Source: CAVRXQ01 sp963831155 (lineage in GTDB: Bacteria; Actinomycetota; Acidimicrobiia; Acidimicrobiales; Bog-793). Taken from it: 64,000 nucleotides of DNA. Shown here in pieces: positions 40,059 to 49,108 of the stretch. Below the pieces are notes generated by a model. The model searched no databases, was not told the origin of the DNA, and saw only the letters and a program-made list of their open reading frames with translations. Made by a program: the position numbers and the translations under genes. Position 1 is the stretch's first letter. Each line of letters opens with the position of its first letter. The DNA lies in the NCBI GenBank assembly GCA_963831155.1, contig CAWHOY010000005.1, positions 310,001 through 374,000 of the forward strand. The letters run 5' to 3'.

Positions 40059-40208
40059 TGAATGCCTTTCGGCTACGAGTGGGTGTTGCGACGTAGTGAA
40101 ATCTTTACGATGAGCAGCCTATTCGACCTCTCTAGGCCGCTTCGCTGAAACGGTACACCGGACCGGTGTGCGTGCGGAAAGGTCGTAGTTCCGACAACGG
40201 CCCACCCG

Positions 40209-40227
40209 ATTAATTCAGTTCAAGTAG
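40209..40227 (+). repeat. intergenic motif R3, copy 6
   Basis: ATTAATTCAGTTCAAGTAG, followed by ATCGAGATCGAG. Confidence 0.5.
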
Positions 40228-40433
40228 ATCGAGATCGAGAGTTCTAGGACGGCAACTAGTGGCCGCGTGCCCACTCGCCAAATGCGATCTCACTGCTGCA
40301 CGCCACCCTCATCAGGGGGGTCTTCGGGGGTGGCGCGCAGCAAAAGATTGAACGACTCTTGTCTACTGCTAACGCTCAAGAATGCTGAGAGGCGAAGGTC
40401 CTCCAATTTGGAGCGCCCGCGTCATGAAAGCGC

Positions 40434-40453
40434 GTTAATCCTGTTCAAGTAAT
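40434..40453 (+). repeat. intergenic motif R3, copy 7
   Basis: GTTAATCCTGTTCAAGTAAT, followed by CGAGATCGATTAC, which completes an imperfect palindrome. Confidence 0.5.
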
Positions 40454-40517
40454 CGAGATCGATTACAGCGCGGGTTCAGCTGGCTTCTCCGAGAACACCA
40501 AGTCTTGTCCCGATCGG

Positions 40518-40910
40518 TCACTGTCTCCGGCCGAGCGATCGGTAGTTGTCCCACCACGTCTCGACCGCGGCCCCGATCGTGCGACGTGTATCCGAGCTCG
40601 GAGCGGGCGTCTCGACGACGGTCGGGGAAGACACTGGCATTCCGCCATCCAACATTCGCACCGAGTCACTGAGTGTTTGGAAGATGTCCGATGGGTACGA
40701 ACCGGCTTGGTATGTCACGGCCACTTGGAGGACTGTTTGGCCCTCGATCCACCATGCTCCGACCGGGATCTGCGCCGATCTCGCACTGGCGTTGAAATCA
40801 GCTCGCCACTGCGGAGTCCGCCTGCCCTGGACGACGAGAAAGACCGTCGCGTCGTTTTCAGAGTCGAACTTGACCGAGGGTGTCGGCTGATCGAGGTCGA
40901 GCCATGCCAT
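40518..40910 (-). CDS. hypothetical protein
   Basis: 130 residues. Alternating strands and amphipathic segments (SENDATVFLVVQGRRTPQWR, GAWWIEGQTVLQVAVTYQAG) suggest a compact alpha/beta protein, and the last 40 residues are Pro/Ser/Thr-rich. No signal peptide or known motif. Flanked by R3 motifs (40434 and 41066). Confidence 0.55.
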   Translation of the reverse strand: MAWLDLDQPTPSVKFDSENDATVFLVVQGRRTPQWRADFNASARSAQIPVGAWWIEGQTVLQVAVTYQAGSYPSDIFQTLSDSVRMLDGGMPVSSPTVVETPAPSSDTRRTIGAAVETWWDNYRSLGRRQ

Positions 40911-41065
40911 GCGCTACCGCCTCCGCGCTTTTTTCCTAACGTATGCGAATAGCGCGCTATATCGGCATCGCAGCTAGTCCCAGGAAATGACTGGGGCAGG
41001 AGCGAAATGCCGATGGCGACGCGGAGCAGCAAGGGCTGACACCGGTTTCGGAAAGGTTGCTGAGG

Positions 41066-41084
41066 TAATTGAGACCAATTAAAC
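41066..41084 (+). repeat. intergenic motif R3, copy 8, with extended repeat
   Basis: TAATTGAGACCAATTAAAC. The following 41126-41168 repeats the block seen after copy 2 (GTTCTGGGGC, GGCGTTCGGGGGCA). Confidence 0.45.
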
Positions 41085-41190
41085 GGGGGAACCAGCGACT
41101 GCGCGGCGAGCGCGCGCGGCAGGAGCGAGTCCCGTTCTGGGGCGTCGCCGACCCGGCGTTCGGGGGCAGTCTCTGGTAAAACGCAGCCCG

Positions 41191-42609
41191 GTGTGGCATG
41201 GGGGAATCAGACGTCGGTGCTCCACGGTCGGCGCGCTCGTATTGATCGCGACGTTGGCGGCGGTGATCGAAGGTGGCGGGCTCTCGATGGCCGCAAGTTC
41301 CAAGGTGGCGACCTCCGCTCCGCCTGCAAAAGTGTCACTGTCAGCGGATCTCCCGGACTCGCCCGCCGGACACCAGCTCGGATGGGTCATTGCTGCCGCA
41401 CAGGTGCCACCCATCTCGGCGGCAGCGGTTCGCCAGCACTTCGACGCCGACTTCCTTGCCAAGGTGTCACCGAGCGAGCTGAATAGCGATCTCGACAAGC
41501 TCGGTGCGCACTCGCCCTGGCGGATCGTCGCGTTAGACGCAGGCACGGCCGCGAATGTTCTGGTGGCCGACGTGGAGTCGGGCAATACGCGTTTCGGTCT
41601 CGATATCGCGGTCGACAGCTCCGGTCTGATATCTGGTCTCTATGTGAGCTTGGTGCCGCGATTGCCAGCGGCGCCAACGACCTGGACCGCGGTGGACGAG
41701 AAGTTGCGCTCGCTCGCACGTGACGTCAGCTTCGAGGCAGCCCGCATCGCGCCGTCGGGAAAGTGCGTGGCGGTCAATGCCATCTCCCCTACGGTGCCGC
41801 GCCCGCTCGCGTCGATGTTCAAGTTGTACGTGCTCGAGGCTCTGGCGCGGGCGGTCGCATCAGGTCGCCTTACCTGGCAGCAGTCGGTTCCGCTGTCTGC
41901 GAGCCTGCGCAGCCTGCCGAGCGGGGTGTTGCAGACCGAGCCTGCCGGGACACGTGTTTCAGTGCTCGAGCTTGCCGAGTTGATGATCTCGAGCAGCGAC
42001 AACACCGCTGCCGACGAGCTCGCATCGCTCGTTGGGCGCTCCGCAGTGGAGGCGGCCGTCGCCGCGACATCCAAGCACGCCGCCCTCGATATCCCCTTCC
42101 TCCGCACGCGCGAGCACTTTGTTCTGGATTACGCCGACTACCCGAAATACTCAAACGCCTATCTGTCGCTTAGCAGTTCGGCGCGCCTTTCATACCTGAC
42201 ACGTGTCGTCGACAAGGTGCCCCTATCGGCGATCATTCTCGCCCCGGCCAGCCTGTCGTCTCCCCGCGACATCGACTCAATCGAGTGGTTCGCCTCGCCG
42301 ACAGACCTGTGCACGATCATTTCGTTGCTATATCTCCAGTCGAAGAGCAAGGCGTTGTCGCCGATCGGTGCGGTGATGTCGATCAACGACGGCGGGCTGG
42401 CACTCTCGAGCTTGAGCTGGCCGACGGTGTGGTTCAAGGGAGGGTCTGATACCGGAGTCTTCACGCTCGGGTATCTGGCCAAGGACGCTCATGGGGGCGT
42501 CGACGTGGTGACGCTTGAGGTCTCGAGTTTTCGAACCACTGTCGAGCAGGCTTCACGGGAGTTCGATGCGTTGGCAACGATTCGGGGTGCTTTCGCGCTC
42601 CTCAGCTGA
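41191..42609 (+). CDS. secreted class A beta-lactamase-like serine hydrolase
   Basis: 472 residues, GTG start. A signal sequence (VGALVLIATLAAVIEGGGLS) is followed by an N-terminal domain (60-165) with FDADFLAKVSPSELNSDLDK, similar in layout to the extra domain of Orf12-type proteins. The beta-lactamase domain has S208xxK211 in PLASMFKLYV, S269-D270-N271 in ISSSDNTAADE, and K416-G-G in WFKGGSDTG. The omega-loop Glu166 equivalent cannot be identified, so it may be a carboxypeptidase or esterase rather than a resistance enzyme. Acts outside the membrane. Confidence 0.85.
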   Translation: MWHGGIRRRCSTVGALVLIATLAAVIEGGGLSMAASSKVATSAPPAKVSLSADLPDSPAGHQLGWVIAAAQVPPISAAAVRQHFDADFLAKVSPSELNSDLDKLGAHSPWRIVALDAGTAANVLVADVESGNTRFGLDIAVDSSGLISGLYVSLVPRLPAAPTTWTAVDEKLRSLARDVSFEAARIAPSGKCVAVNAISPTVPRPLASMFKLYVLEALARAVASGRLTWQQSVPLSASLRSLPSGVLQTEPAGTRVSVLELAELMISSSDNTAADELASLVGRSAVEAAVAATSKHAALDIPFLRTREHFVLDYADYPKYSNAYLSLSSSARLSYLTRVVDKVPLSAIILAPASLSSPRDIDSIEWFASPTDLCTIISLLYLQSKSKALSPIGAVMSINDGGLALSSLSWPTVWFKGGSDTGVFTLGYLAKDAHGGVDVVTLEVSSFRTTVEQASREFDALATIRGAFALLS

Positions 42610-42679
42610 GAACGAGGCGTCCCAACGACCCGAGATCGCGTGTGAGGGAGAACTGCGGGGTATCCCTCAAGTGCCTGCT

Positions 42680-43970
42680 TGAATGCCATGAAGAGGGACC
42701 TCCCCGGCGTGAACATTTGGTTCTCGTCGGAACCATCACCAAGGAGGCCCTTCACCATGCTGCATCTTGGACTTGACCTAAGCAGAAAACGACTCGACGT
42801 CTGCGCGCTCAACGAAGTCGGCTACACACTCGCGGTCACAACGTTCCGTCCCGATCTCGACGGGCTTCGTCAGCTCGCGAAGGAGATGGCGGTCCTCGGT
42901 GGACCAGTGAACGCGGCGATCGAGTCAATGAACGGCGCGCGATTTATCCACGACAGCCTTGAGCTCATGGGCTGGGATGTTGAGATCGCCGATGCGCAGA
43001 AAGTGAAAGGTCTCGCTCCACTCGCTTGCAAGACCGACAAGATCGATGCGTGGGTTCTTGCCGAGCTCTCCCGCCGTGATCTCGTGCCGGCGATCTGGCT
43101 CCCCGATCCAGCGGTGCGAGCCGAGCGGGAGCGGGCCCGTTTCCGTCTTCATCTCGTGCGCCATCGAGTGATGTTGAAGAACCGCATTCACGCAAGCCTT
43201 CTCGCCTTCGGCAAGCCCTGTCCGGTTTCGGACCTATTCGGAGTGAATGGTCGAGCGCTGCTCGATCGCCTCGTGCTTCCCAATCCGTGGACGAAGAACA
43301 TCGCGACGGCGCTGTCGATGATTGACGATCTCAACAAAGAGGTCGACGCCTGTGAGAAGGAGCTCCGCTCGCTCGGGGCAGATCATCCCTACACGAGCCT
43401 GCTGCAGTCCGCTCCAGGCATTGCCTGGGTGCTCGGGTTCACGATTGCCTCGGAGATCGGCGACATCTCGCGCTTTGCGTCTCCGAAAAAGCTCGTTGGC
43501 TACACCGGGCTCTGCCCGCGCGTCTACCAATCTGGTGGGAAGGACTTCCGCGGCTCACTGTCGAAGAACGGCCCGAAGTACCTTCGATGGGCGCTTATCG
43601 AGGCAGCGACCACCGCCGCGCGACACCCCGTCTACAAGGATCACTACGACAGGACCAAGGTCCGCCTCGGTCGTCAGCGAGGTTCAAAAGTCGCGCGCGT
43701 CGAGGTCGCTCGCAAGCTCGCCGAAGCCATCTGGCACATGCTCCAGACGGGCTCGCAATTCTCTCCGGCAAGGTCCCACGAAGTCTTTGGTCGCTCGACG
43801 GCCCTTGCTTGAATTGGACCAGCCGGAGCTCTCCCATCAGACCTGGTCCTCCCCTGAGGAGGCGATAAAGAGTTGAGAGCGCGTCTCACCCGATCTTGAG
43901 CCGATGGTCAGCTCGATTGACAAGAAAGGCGAACCGTTATTGACAACCGGCCCCTCTTCATAAAGAGACT
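42680..43970 (+). mobile_element. IS1111-type element with 10-bp subterminal inverted repeats
   Basis: ATGAAGAGGG at 42688-42697 and its complement at 43952-43961 flank one transposase and about 135 bases of downstream non-coding DNA. Exact ends not determined. A different lineage from the element at 20.9 kb. Confidence 0.65.
42757..43812 (+). CDS. IS110/IS1111 family transposase
   Basis: 351 residues from the ATG at 42757, behind AAGGAGG. DEDD domain: LHLGLDLSRKRLDVCALNEV, AAIESMNGARFIHDSLELMG and CKTDKIDAWVLAELSRRDLV. Transposase_20 domain: APGIAWVLGFTIASEIGDIS, KLVGYTGLCPRVYQSGGKDF and YLRWALIEAATTAARH. The frame is intact. The frame runs open 26 codons further upstream, but that part lies over the left inverted repeat. 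Confidence 0.92.
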   Translation: MLHLGLDLSRKRLDVCALNEVGYTLAVTTFRPDLDGLRQLAKEMAVLGGPVNAAIESMNGARFIHDSLELMGWDVEIADAQKVKGLAPLACKTDKIDAWVLAELSRRDLVPAIWLPDPAVRAERERARFRLHLVRHRVMLKNRIHASLLAFGKPCPVSDLFGVNGRALLDRLVLPNPWTKNIATALSMIDDLNKEVDACEKELRSLGADHPYTSLLQSAPGIAWVLGFTIASEIGDISRFASPKKLVGYTGLCPRVYQSGGKDFRGSLSKNGPKYLRWALIEAATTAARHPVYKDHYDRTKVRLGRQRGSKVARVEVARKLAEAIWHMLQTGSQFSPARSHEVFGRSTALA

Positions 43971-44192
43971 TCTGACAGACGCGACGGTTGATTCGTAGCG
44001 TTTAGAGGTCCGGGCGGGGGTTGCTCACGAAGTGCCTGCCGCTGCTTTTCTCGGTTGGCTTTTTAACGAAGAGCGTTCCGCTCGGATCTTGCCGCGGCGT
44101 GGCTCGAAAGAGGAACACGCACGACCAAACCAAAGCAGGCAGGAGTGCCCTCCGCGGTTTCCCCAACAGATGAGACCACGGAGGGAGTGTCG
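43813..44192. other. non-coding ends of two adjacent IS110-family elements
   Basis: Holds the right end of the 42.7-kb element (inverted repeat at 43952-43961) and the presumed left, bridge-RNA-side end of the next element. No gene seen. Confidence 0.45.
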
Positions 44193-45223
44193 ATGACGGT
44201 GATCATCGGTGTCGATCAGCACAAGGCCAGTCACACGGCCGTCGCGGTGAGCACCACAGAAGTAGAGCTCGCCCGCACGCGAGTTCGTTCGGGCGGTGCC
44301 AGCTCGAGGAGCACGTCACTTGGGCAAAACCCTTCACGAAGCGAACCTGGGCGATCGAGTCGGCGGGAGGTCTTGGCTATCTCCTTTCCCAACAGCTCGT
44401 CTCGGCCGGCGAGGAAGTCTTCGACGTTCCGGCGACACTCGCCTCCCGTGTGCGGGTGCTCGCCACCGGACGCTCGAACAAGAACGACCCGAACGACGCT
44501 TTATCCGTCGCTGTCGCAGTGCTCCGCTCGAGAGGCCTCCGCCGGGTCGAACCGGTCGGCCACGCCGAGGTGCTTCGTCTTTTGGCCAAGCGCAACAACG
44601 ACATCGGAGATCAAAGGACGAGGGTCGTCTGCCGGCTTCACGCGATGCTTGCCGAGCTCGCTGGAGGCGGCATTGACAAGGAGATCTATGCCTCCGACGT
44701 CGATCGCTTCCTTTTGGATCACAAGGCCGAGACGGCGGTCGAAGAGGTCCGCTTCGACCTCGTCAATGAACTCCTCGACGACATCCGCCGTCTCGACTCT
44801 CAGCTGAAGGCCTCGCACAAACGGATCCGCGACGCCGTGCGGGCGTCGGGAACCTCGGTGACGGAGCTCTTCGGGATCGGCCCGATCATTGCCGCGATGC
44901 TGATCGGCTACTCGGGCGACATCACCCGATTCGCCAACCGCGACCACTACGCCTCATACAACGGAACCGCTCCGGTCGAGTTCTCTTCTGGGGGACGGGT
45001 CGTCCACCGCGTCTCGCAACGTGGCAACCGCAACTTGAACCACGCCATTCACATGGCGGCGGTCTGTCAGCTCCGCCAGGTCCACTCCGAAGGCCGTGCC
45101 TACTTCGACCGTCGTGTCGCCGAGGGAAAGACGGGAAGAGAAGCTCTTCGGGCGCTGAAGCGCCACGTTAGCAACGCCGTCTATAAAAAGCTGCTCGCTG
45201 ACGCGATACGCACGAAGAGATAG
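44193..45223 (+). pseudogene. IS110 family transposase with a -1-type frameshift
   Basis: Begins MTVIIGVDQHKASHTAVAVS behind GGAGGGAG. Near 44298 the coding sense moves to the -1 frame, continuing with LEEHVTWAKPFTKRTWAIES, VFDVPATLASRVRVLATGRS, NKNDPNDALSVAVAVLRSRG, and the Transposase_20 part ELFGIGPIIAAMLIGYSGDI and NYASYNGT-like text to 45223. Both halves are well kept, so either a recent 1-base deletion or programmed frameshifting explains it. No slippery heptamer is obvious. Confidence 0.85.
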
Positions 45224-45781
45224 TGGGTCCGGGAGGACACTAGGGAGCGACTCGATAGCCAGCGCGGTCGGCTTTGCATCCCTGAACACCGGCTCTTTGG
45301 CTAAGTCACTCCCGAACCCAGTCAAAGCCTATGCAGCCGCACTGACCGTCGCGGCTCGGACTTACGCGCTTGGAAACGGATCAGAAGAGCCTCTTGACAC
45401 AAAGAGGATTCGGTCGGGGGCACGGCGGGGGAGTGCGACTTCCTCGACGTCTGCTGCGCGGCAAGCTCCCAGCGAGCGACGAAGAGCGGTGACATTCAAG
45501 GTCGGCCTGAATAGCGGAAACTTGTATGCGGGCACGTGACTGCCCGGGCTTCCAGTTCGAGGGGTGGCGAGTGCCCGCACGTCGCGTTCTGATCAGGCTG
45601 CCCATTCACTGCGCCATGCTGCCGAGCTGGCGTTTTCCCGTGTACTCAAGGTAGTAAACGCCCCTCCGACACGCGCAGACCCCCCTTCGACACGCCTCCG
45701 ACAACTCTGCGACGTCTGTCGCGATCTCTTAACCGATTGGTCAAGCGGTTCGTGAGCTCGCGTTCCTCGGCGTCAGTTCGG
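45224..45781. other. right flank of IS110 and gene-free stretch
   Basis: No convincing gene. The first part is the likely right end of the IS110 element. A small inverted repeat (GCCTCTTGACACAAAGAGG) lies near 45390. Confidence 0.4.
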
Positions 45782-46324
45782 TCACGCCCCCGCGCAGATG
45801 TTGGCGCCATGCAGCGGTCCGGAGCCGAAGACGAAGGTGCCATAGTTCTCCGAATTCGTATCCGGAGTTGTCGCGTACGCGCCGTCTGAGCCCTCTTCTC
45901 CCTTCGTGAGGGCGACCAGAACATCGCCTTTGCCGTTGGTCGTGATCGCGTAGTACCGCGAAGCCAGAAACGTGTGGAGGTACGGCCCGCCGTTCGCGGA
46001 GGAGGAGAGCGCGGTGAGGTTCGGCGGATATTGACCGTTGTTCACCGCTGAGTAGGCGGCGAGCGCGGTCTCCACGATCTTGGCGTCCTCATTGCATGAT
46101 GCAACGGCCGAAAGGCCAACGGACGAATTCGAGGACGCGCTCGGTTTTCCCGAAGCTGGCAGGGGATTGGTCGGGCTGGGTCCAGTCGATGCGGAGTCGA
46201 AAACGGTCAAGGAGATCGCAACGAGAGCGCCCAATATGAGGAGAGTCATGAGAAGCCCGACGAGGCCGATAACCCCGTCGTCGCCTGCCGTTCCACCTGC
46301 GGTTTCGTCGAATCCCCTTTTCAT
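45782..46324 (-). CDS. pseudopilin-like secreted protein
   Basis: 180 residues from the ATG at 46324. A hydrophobic N-terminal helix (DGVIGLVGLLMTLLILGALV) follows a short charged leader, as in type IV prepilins and pseudopilins, though the G-F-T-L-x-E cleavage site is not canonical. The exposed part has IVETALAAYSAVNNGQYPPN and YLHTFLASRYYAITTNGKG, the ALxAYxxxNGxYP pattern of type II secretion G/H-like pseudopilins. No secretion machinery lies nearby. Confidence 0.65.
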   Translation of the reverse strand: MKRGFDETAGGTAGDDGVIGLVGLLMTLLILGALVAISLTVFDSASTGPSPTNPLPASGKPSASSNSSVGLSAVASCNEDAKIVETALAAYSAVNNGQYPPNLTALSSSANGGPYLHTFLASRYYAITTNGKGDVLVALTKGEEGSDGAYATTPDTNSENYGTFVFGSGPLHGANICAGA

Positions 46325-46714
46325 TTGAGCGCCTCCTGAAGCATCGTCCACTTCCAGAACGGTTTGCGGGAGTCCTCCTCGTTACAGAGACAAAACGGCG
46401 CGGAGCAGCCGCGAGATGAGCTTCGACCCGTCAGCGGTCAGCGAAGCTGAGCGAACCACGGGTAGCTGGCTGCCCAAGGTTCAAGCCGCCAGTCGGAGAT
46501 TGTTGACGTCGGTCCTCCGACACCGTCACACGGAGTGCCATCAGTCGAGGACCGGGGCGACACCCAGCTTCGTTCGTTGAGCGAAGCGCGCGATTCCGGA
46601 GGCCAAGTCGTCTTGCCCCGACGTCGAGAAACGAGTGCGAACACGGCACGTGACAATCCGAAAAGCTAGGTTCATGTGCCTCGTTCCTGCTCGAATTCCG
46701 AAGGTGGGTGAAGA
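46325..46714. other. intergenic stretch with a REP-like element
   Basis: No gene seen apart from arginine-rich shadows. Contains repeat R1 copy 1 (46483-46521). Confidence 0.4.
46483..46521 (-). repeat. REP-like element R1, copy 1
   Basis: On the minus strand GTCGGAGGACCGAC (a small palindrome) followed by GTCAACAATCTCCGACTGGC. One of five copies between 46 and 56 kb, and the only one on this strand. Confidence 0.6.
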
Positions 46715-47182
46715 TTGACTACTCCACAGAACACGTACGCGTCGATCGTTGTCGGCACCGACGGATCAGAACGCGCGGATATCGCCGTCCGGCACGCTCT
46801 CTCATTGGCGAAGCTAACTGGCGCCAAGGTGCACGTGGTTCACGCGTATCACACTGGTGGCGGACCGACGAGTTTTCCCCATGACTATGAAGGTCGGCTC
46901 ACCACCGATCGCATGGTCGAGGAAGCAAACCGCATCCGCGAACAAGTACTTGCGGAGGCTGAACGGGCAGGCGTGACCGCCGAGGTGCACGACTTGAGCG
47001 AAGACCCCGCCGACGGCATTATCAACGTCGCAACATCTGTTGGCGCCGATCTCGTCGTGGTGGGCAATCGGGGAATGGCTGGAGCGAAACGCTTCGTGCT
47101 CGGGAGTGTCCCCAACGCGATCGCTCACAAATGCCCCTGCAGCGTTCTGATCGTGAGCACTGATCGCGCTCCTGCGGCGTAA
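46715..47182 (+). CDS. universal stress protein (UspA family)
   Basis: 155 residues, TTG start after AGGTGGGTGAAG. VVGTDGSERADIAVRHALSL at the start and the ATP-binding motif GNRGMAGAKRFVLGSVPN (G-x2-G-x9-GS) near the end mark an ATP-binding UspA. These cytoplasmic proteins help survival in stasis and oxidative stress. Monocistronic here. Confidence 0.92.
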   Translation: MTTPQNTYASIVVGTDGSERADIAVRHALSLAKLTGAKVHVVHAYHTGGGPTSFPHDYEGRLTTDRMVEEANRIREQVLAEAERAGVTAEVHDLSEDPADGIINVATSVGADLVVVGNRGMAGAKRFVLGSVPNAIAHKCPCSVLIVSTDRAPAA

Positions 47183-47462
47183 GTAGACCGACGCGGTGCC
47201 AGGCCGACGGCTGTGAGCCGGTTGCCGGTCCTCGTCCTGATTGCCCCACACGTCGGAGTTGTTTGACTCAAACGCGTCAGCGCGGACGAGTCCAACGCCC
47301 GTGGCCGCGCAACTGAAGAGTGGTCCTCCTTGGGCGATGGTTAGAAGACCCGCTTACCTTCCGTTCTCTGCAGAACGACTACAACAACGATTACGCCGAA
47401 TGAGTCGCCCCGATCACAGCGTCACTGAAGATCTCTGGACCACCGACAGGTCCGTAATCCAA

Positions 47463-47639
47463 TTACGGATTAAGGACTGACAGGTAGCGAACAAGCGGAG
47501 CAGGACCGGAGGTGGAGCTTGCGCTCGCCGGAGTCGCTGCGAGAACACCGCCAGCGACGACTGCGAACAGCGCCATCCCAACGAATCTCGCCCTCCAACC
47601 GGAGATGCGTCTCTTTGCCGAGATCGATTGCGTCTTCAT
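47463..47639 (-). CDS. short secreted peptide precursor
   Basis: 58 residues from the ATG at 47639, with AAAGGGG upstream. A basic start (KTQSISAKRRISGWRARF), hydrophobic core (VGMALFAVVAGGVLAATPA) and likely cleavage after ASA leave a mature peptide of about 17 residues. Unknown function. The stop overlaps a palindrome (CCGTAATCCAATTACGG). Confidence 0.5.
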   Translation of the reverse strand: MKTQSISAKRRISGWRARFVGMALFAVVAGGVLAATPASASSTSGPAPLVRYLSVLNP

Positions 47640-48097
47640 TTGAATCCCCTTTGCACTGGTTTGCGGATCTTGACGGCAGTCGTGAATGTCATCTTGATGG
47701 CGAAAACGCATCACTCACCCTGAGTGGTGCAGAGTCGACCATTCATCGCAGCCACGGCGAACACATGGTCAGTTGACCGCTTACAGCGCTACTCGATGCA
47801 ACGTCGCAGTGCTGTCACCCTGTTCGCCGCGGAGACGTTTGCGGCGGTCGCAGATGCCGACGCATGGCTGGCGATCGTTCACGATCGTTCAATCCGAGTT
47901 CGTCCGTCCCTCAGTCGCAGTTGGTGTTCCGGCCTCGGCTTAATCCGGGGAGCCGATCAAATCGACTATGCGTCGATCGAATGTGGTCACATCTATCGAG
48001 ACTGCCAGCGAACAGCGCCTCGTCGGTAGAATGCCCGTGCCGACGAGGAGCGCGATTGACGCGGTTCTCGATCGCAGAACCCAAAAAAAGAATTCCA
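47640..48097. other. intergenic stretch, nothing recognised
   Basis: Divergent promoter space between the short secreted peptide and the next gene. No protein-like frame, hairpin or repeat noticed. Confidence 0.35.
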
Positions 48098-48628
48098 ATG
48101 CCGAACAATCTCCGCAATCGACGTCATCGCCTCCTTCCTGCTGGCGCGGTCGTCGGGATTCTCACGACTGTGATCTTCTGCTCGACGGCTGTGGCATCCG
48201 CGGGAGGCGTCCACGTCGTCGACGCGAAGGAGCGCTTCTCCTTCTACGCACCGCCGGGATTCCGGGTTACTCCGTCGGTAAAGGACGATTGGGTGTACCT
48301 CATCGACACCGAGACGCGTGCTTCCATGTGGGTTCGGAACCCGTACGGGGTGATATCACTCGGAGCAATCCGGTCGTGGCTAGCAAATAACGCCTTCTCG
48401 CGACCAAGCTATAGGGTGCACGTCGGCCGATCGACGCACACGCGTTACAGCTTTGGCGTGACTAACGGGGTTTTCTACACGGTCTCGAACGCGAAGTACG
48501 GGACGTTTTACGGTGAGGACGTTCGCTTTCTTTACCGCTACCGCGCATACGAGTTCGCCGTCCAGGCTTTTAGCCCCTCGATTGTCAGAACCGATGTCGC
48601 GTTCGCACTGCAATCCTGGGGAACCTAG
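48098..48628 (+). CDS. secreted protein of unknown function
   Basis: 176 residues from the ATG at 48098. Signal peptide LPAGAVVGILTTVIFCSTAV with a likely cut after ASA, then VVDAKERFSFYAPPGFRVTP, RASMWVRNPYGVISLGAIRS and VFYTVSNAKYGTFYGEDVRF. The pattern (PPGF, later FAVQAF) resembles small PsbP/Mog1-like lipoprotein folds, but I cannot assign a family. Confidence 0.55.
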   Translation: MPNNLRNRRHRLLPAGAVVGILTTVIFCSTAVASAGGVHVVDAKERFSFYAPPGFRVTPSVKDDWVYLIDTETRASMWVRNPYGVISLGAIRSWLANNAFSRPSYRVHVGRSTHTRYSFGVTNGVFYTVSNAKYGTFYGEDVRFLYRYRAYEFAVQAFSPSIVRTDVAFALQSWGT

Positions 48629-49108
48629 AGGCATCAGAAGCGTCCGAACTCACCACTACGTGTGCTTGCCCCTCACAACCGCGCCACCGGCTTGATAGCC
48701 AGATTCTCGAATTTGCTGCTGAACTTTGGAGCGCCGAAGGTCCCTTCGATGAGGCCCAACACGATGGAACCTTGTCGGACGATCACCAAGGCTTCACCGA
48801 GAAGTTTAGGGCGTGGCCCCTAACGAGGACTTCAGGAAAGATGGATACTTGCCAACGTTCACTATCAAGGAACCATCGCCGATGCGCTTCGGCTTTTGGT
48901 TCTTGACTCCGTTCCTGCCGTTGAAGGTCTACGTCTGGATATCCGTGTCCGGCCCAGATTCGAGGGTCCTTTCTTCGGTGGGGGACGATTCCTGGAGTCG
49001 AGTTTGCATGGAGTTGGATGGGGAACTGACGCCTGACTGTGGGCGCGGGTGCGTTCCCTGCATCAAAGCACCGCAAACTGCACGAGTCTGTGGACGGACG
49101 CGTACAAC
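48629..49108. other. stretch with possible gene debris
   Basis: No intact gene. On the minus strand a frame with RIGDGSLIVNVGKYPSFLKS looks protein-like but is interrupted by stops upstream, suggesting a decayed secreted-protein gene. Confidence 0.3.

Larger units (their letters stand above)
40059..40517. other. intergenic stretch with two R3 motifs and a hairpin
   Basis: No gene seen. Contains R3 copies at 40209 and 40434 and an inverted repeat CGCCACCC/GGGTGGCG near 40303-40336. Confidence 0.45.
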
